Below the pieces are notes generated by a model that worked only from the letters and a program-made list of their open reading frames with translations, was not told the origin of the DNA and ran no database searches. The translations under genes were made by a program, and so were the position numbers. Shown here one piece after another: positions 35,401-36,935 of a stretch of DNA of 36,935 bases. Numbering within the stretch: the stretch's first letter is position 1; every line of letters starts with the position of its first letter. Source of the stretch: Smittium mucronatum. Taxonomy: Eukaryota; Kickxellomycota; Harpellomycetes; Harpellales; Legeriomycetaceae. The DNA lies in assembly GCA_001953115.1 (NCBI GenBank), contig LSSL01003026.1, positions 1-36,935 of the forward strand. The letters run 5' to 3'.

Positions 35401-36704
35401 AAAAATCAAATATTCTTTATAATCTATTTTTATGCTTTTTTAGTTAGAAGTTTTATCAGAACAAAAAATATTTAGATATAAAAAAAAGTGAATTATTAAT
35501 CTTGTGAAATTAATATCCACACACCAATATCGTACAATTCAATCCGTGGTTTCAAAGTAGCTTTTTTGAAATCGCCATAATAAAGTGTAAATTTATGGAG
35601 ATTATCTAATAATATGAAACGATATTTCTCATTACGTAATATCTATATGTAAAATAAATATATATATTGACCGCCATCAATAACTCAATTTCAACAAATC
35701 AAAATTTCAAAAAAAGATAAAATTTATTAATGTTTTAAATATATTTAGATATCTATTATAAACTTTATTCTACAATTTCAAATTAAAATTTTAAAAGATA
35801 TAAAAAAGTAATATGTCGGGTTTTTTTCTTTTTTGCGCTAATTATGAGGTTTAATTGTTTAGGCAAGTTATATTTATTTTTTTTAAAAAAAATTATTGCT
35901 AAAATATTTTTATTTTTCATAAAGACAATTAAAATTTTAGATAGTAATGGCTATTATTTTTTTAAATATTTTATCTTTTTTTTACATAAGCTTTAAATTT
36001 TTTTTTTAATTTAAGAATAGGATACGAGTATTGAAGGAAACATTTAATAAAAAATTTTATCTATCTAATTAGAGATTTTATAAAATATTCGGAAGTAAGA
36101 AGTATTTTTTAGATATGAAAAATACTGAGAAATTCGGCTTTTGGAGATAATTTTGTAATCGTGAATTAGAAAAAATATTTTGGGTTGATAAATCTGCATC
36201 TCATGCATAAAAAAAATCGACTAAATATTATTTCTGTGAATCAGTAACTTTTTTCCTGACTTTTTAAAGAGTTAAGAATATTATATAACTCTTTTTTTTT
36301 TTTTTGCACTCAGAGATAATCGCATATTGATAATTTTAATTATTTTAGGCAAAAAAATAACATTAAAAATAAATTCTGGGTTACTATTTAAGCTAAAATT
36401 CATGTAGATAATGATTTTTTTTCGAAGAAATATTTCCATTTTGATGTATAAATTTGTTTTAATTAAATAATTTTATCGATTCAAATGATTATTTACTAGA
36501 GTTTTTGTAAGATTATTTTCTTCCTAACTCCGGTTAAGATTTTTTTATTCTGAAAGTTTTAACATTCTTGAAGACTGTTTTTAGTCATTTTAATGTAGTA
36601 AATTAGGTTAGACAGTTTCATCTCCTTTTTGAATTTTTTTTAAAATTATTTATCTCTGTTTACCGAGTCTTTATTTTGATTTTTTCGGATTAAATTTACT
36701 ATAG
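32490..36704. other. AT desert, nothing recognised
   Basis: Uniform AT-rich DNA with dense homopolymers and no supported gene, RNA or mobile element. Confidence 0.65.
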
Positions 36705-36740
36705 TTAAACCCTTTTCGGGTCGGGATAATTACCCGCTAT
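36705..36740 (+). mobile_element. TTAA-type terminus near the right edge
   Basis: TTAAACCCTTTTCGGG resembles the 7084 terminus with one extra A after TTAA. It is followed by a CGGGATAATTACCCG near-palindrome, in a patch clearly richer in GC than the preceding desert. The interior would extend rightward and leave the window. Confidence 0.3.
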
Positions 36741-36899
36741 CCATATTCTGTCAGCTAAATTTTTATATTATTTTTTAGTGTTATAAATACCCATATATTT
36801 CTATGTAATGTCTATGTACGAGCATAAAAATTTGAATCTAATGCTTTCATTTATGAGTTTTTACCGAAAATTGTCACTTGGTTTGAGGTATGCAAAGAC

Positions 36900-36935
36900 A
36901 GTGATAGTGATAGTGATAGTGATAGTGATAGTGAT
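36900..36935. repeat. AGTGAT hexanucleotide microsatellite at the window end
   Basis: Six perfect copies of AGTGAT run to the very last base. Read in frame with the upstream bases it encodes alternating Ser-Asp after KIVTWFEVCKD, but that frame has no ATG after its upstream stop within the window. The repeat is probably where an assembly broke. Confidence 0.9.

Noticed and set aside
7858..36704. Mitochondrial or plastid DNA because of the AT content
   Set aside because: No organellar genes, rRNA or tRNA occur, and a nuclear-type gene (PTR2) lies inside the same stretch.
1..36935. CRISPR arrays, prophage or bacterial defence systems
   Set aside because: No regularly spaced repeats with unique spacers and no bacterial gene content; the genes are eukaryotic.

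Overview
The window reads as nuclear DNA of a fungus. It holds only three genes I can defend: a MATH-domain protein (+, about 3359-5085, spliced), the mitochondrial import channel subunit Tim23 (-, 5417-6142, no intron) and a proton-coupled peptide transporter of the PTR2/POT family (-, 25539-27101, no intron). The fungal call rests on protein features: the fungal form of the POT loop in the transporter, a yeast-like Tim23, and a MATH domain of the fungal Ubp15/Ubp21 type. Long AT-rich deserts between genes of roughly 40% GC would suit an early-diverging fungus with a large genome (for example Harpellales/Kickxellomycotina), but that is a guess.

Layout. Positions 1-3358 are non-coding, about one third GC, with three separate degenerate minisatellites (37, 31 and 45 bp units) and a pyrimidine-rich stretch before the MATH gene. 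The MATH gene and TIM23 converge at 5085/5417, with a G-quadruplex-type motif between them. From 6143 to 7860 there is no gene, but there are two hairpins and two TTAA-flanked, piggyBac-like termini, one forming a candidate 124 bp mini-element. From about 7860 to 25480 the DNA is an AT desert (about one fifth GC or less), interrupted by a well-formed 300 bp MITE with 52 bp terminal inverted repeats (22553-22852). PTR2 sits as a lone GC-normal gene in that desert. The desert resumes from about 27500 to the end, broken by more TTAA-type termini, a GC-richer palindrome-bearing island at 31050-31573, a possible orphan exon at 32248-32476 and a terminal AGTGAT hexamer repeat that runs to the last base.

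The three genes show no common pathway: Tim23 acts in the mitochondrial inner membrane, PTR2 imports di- and tripeptides, and the MATH protein is probably a binding or adaptor protein related to the substrate-binding domain of USP7-type deubiquitinases. I saw no tRNA, rRNA, CRISPR array or prokaryotic-style system. What is most worth a second look is the set of small non-autonomous transposon-like structures and the sharp two-state base composition.
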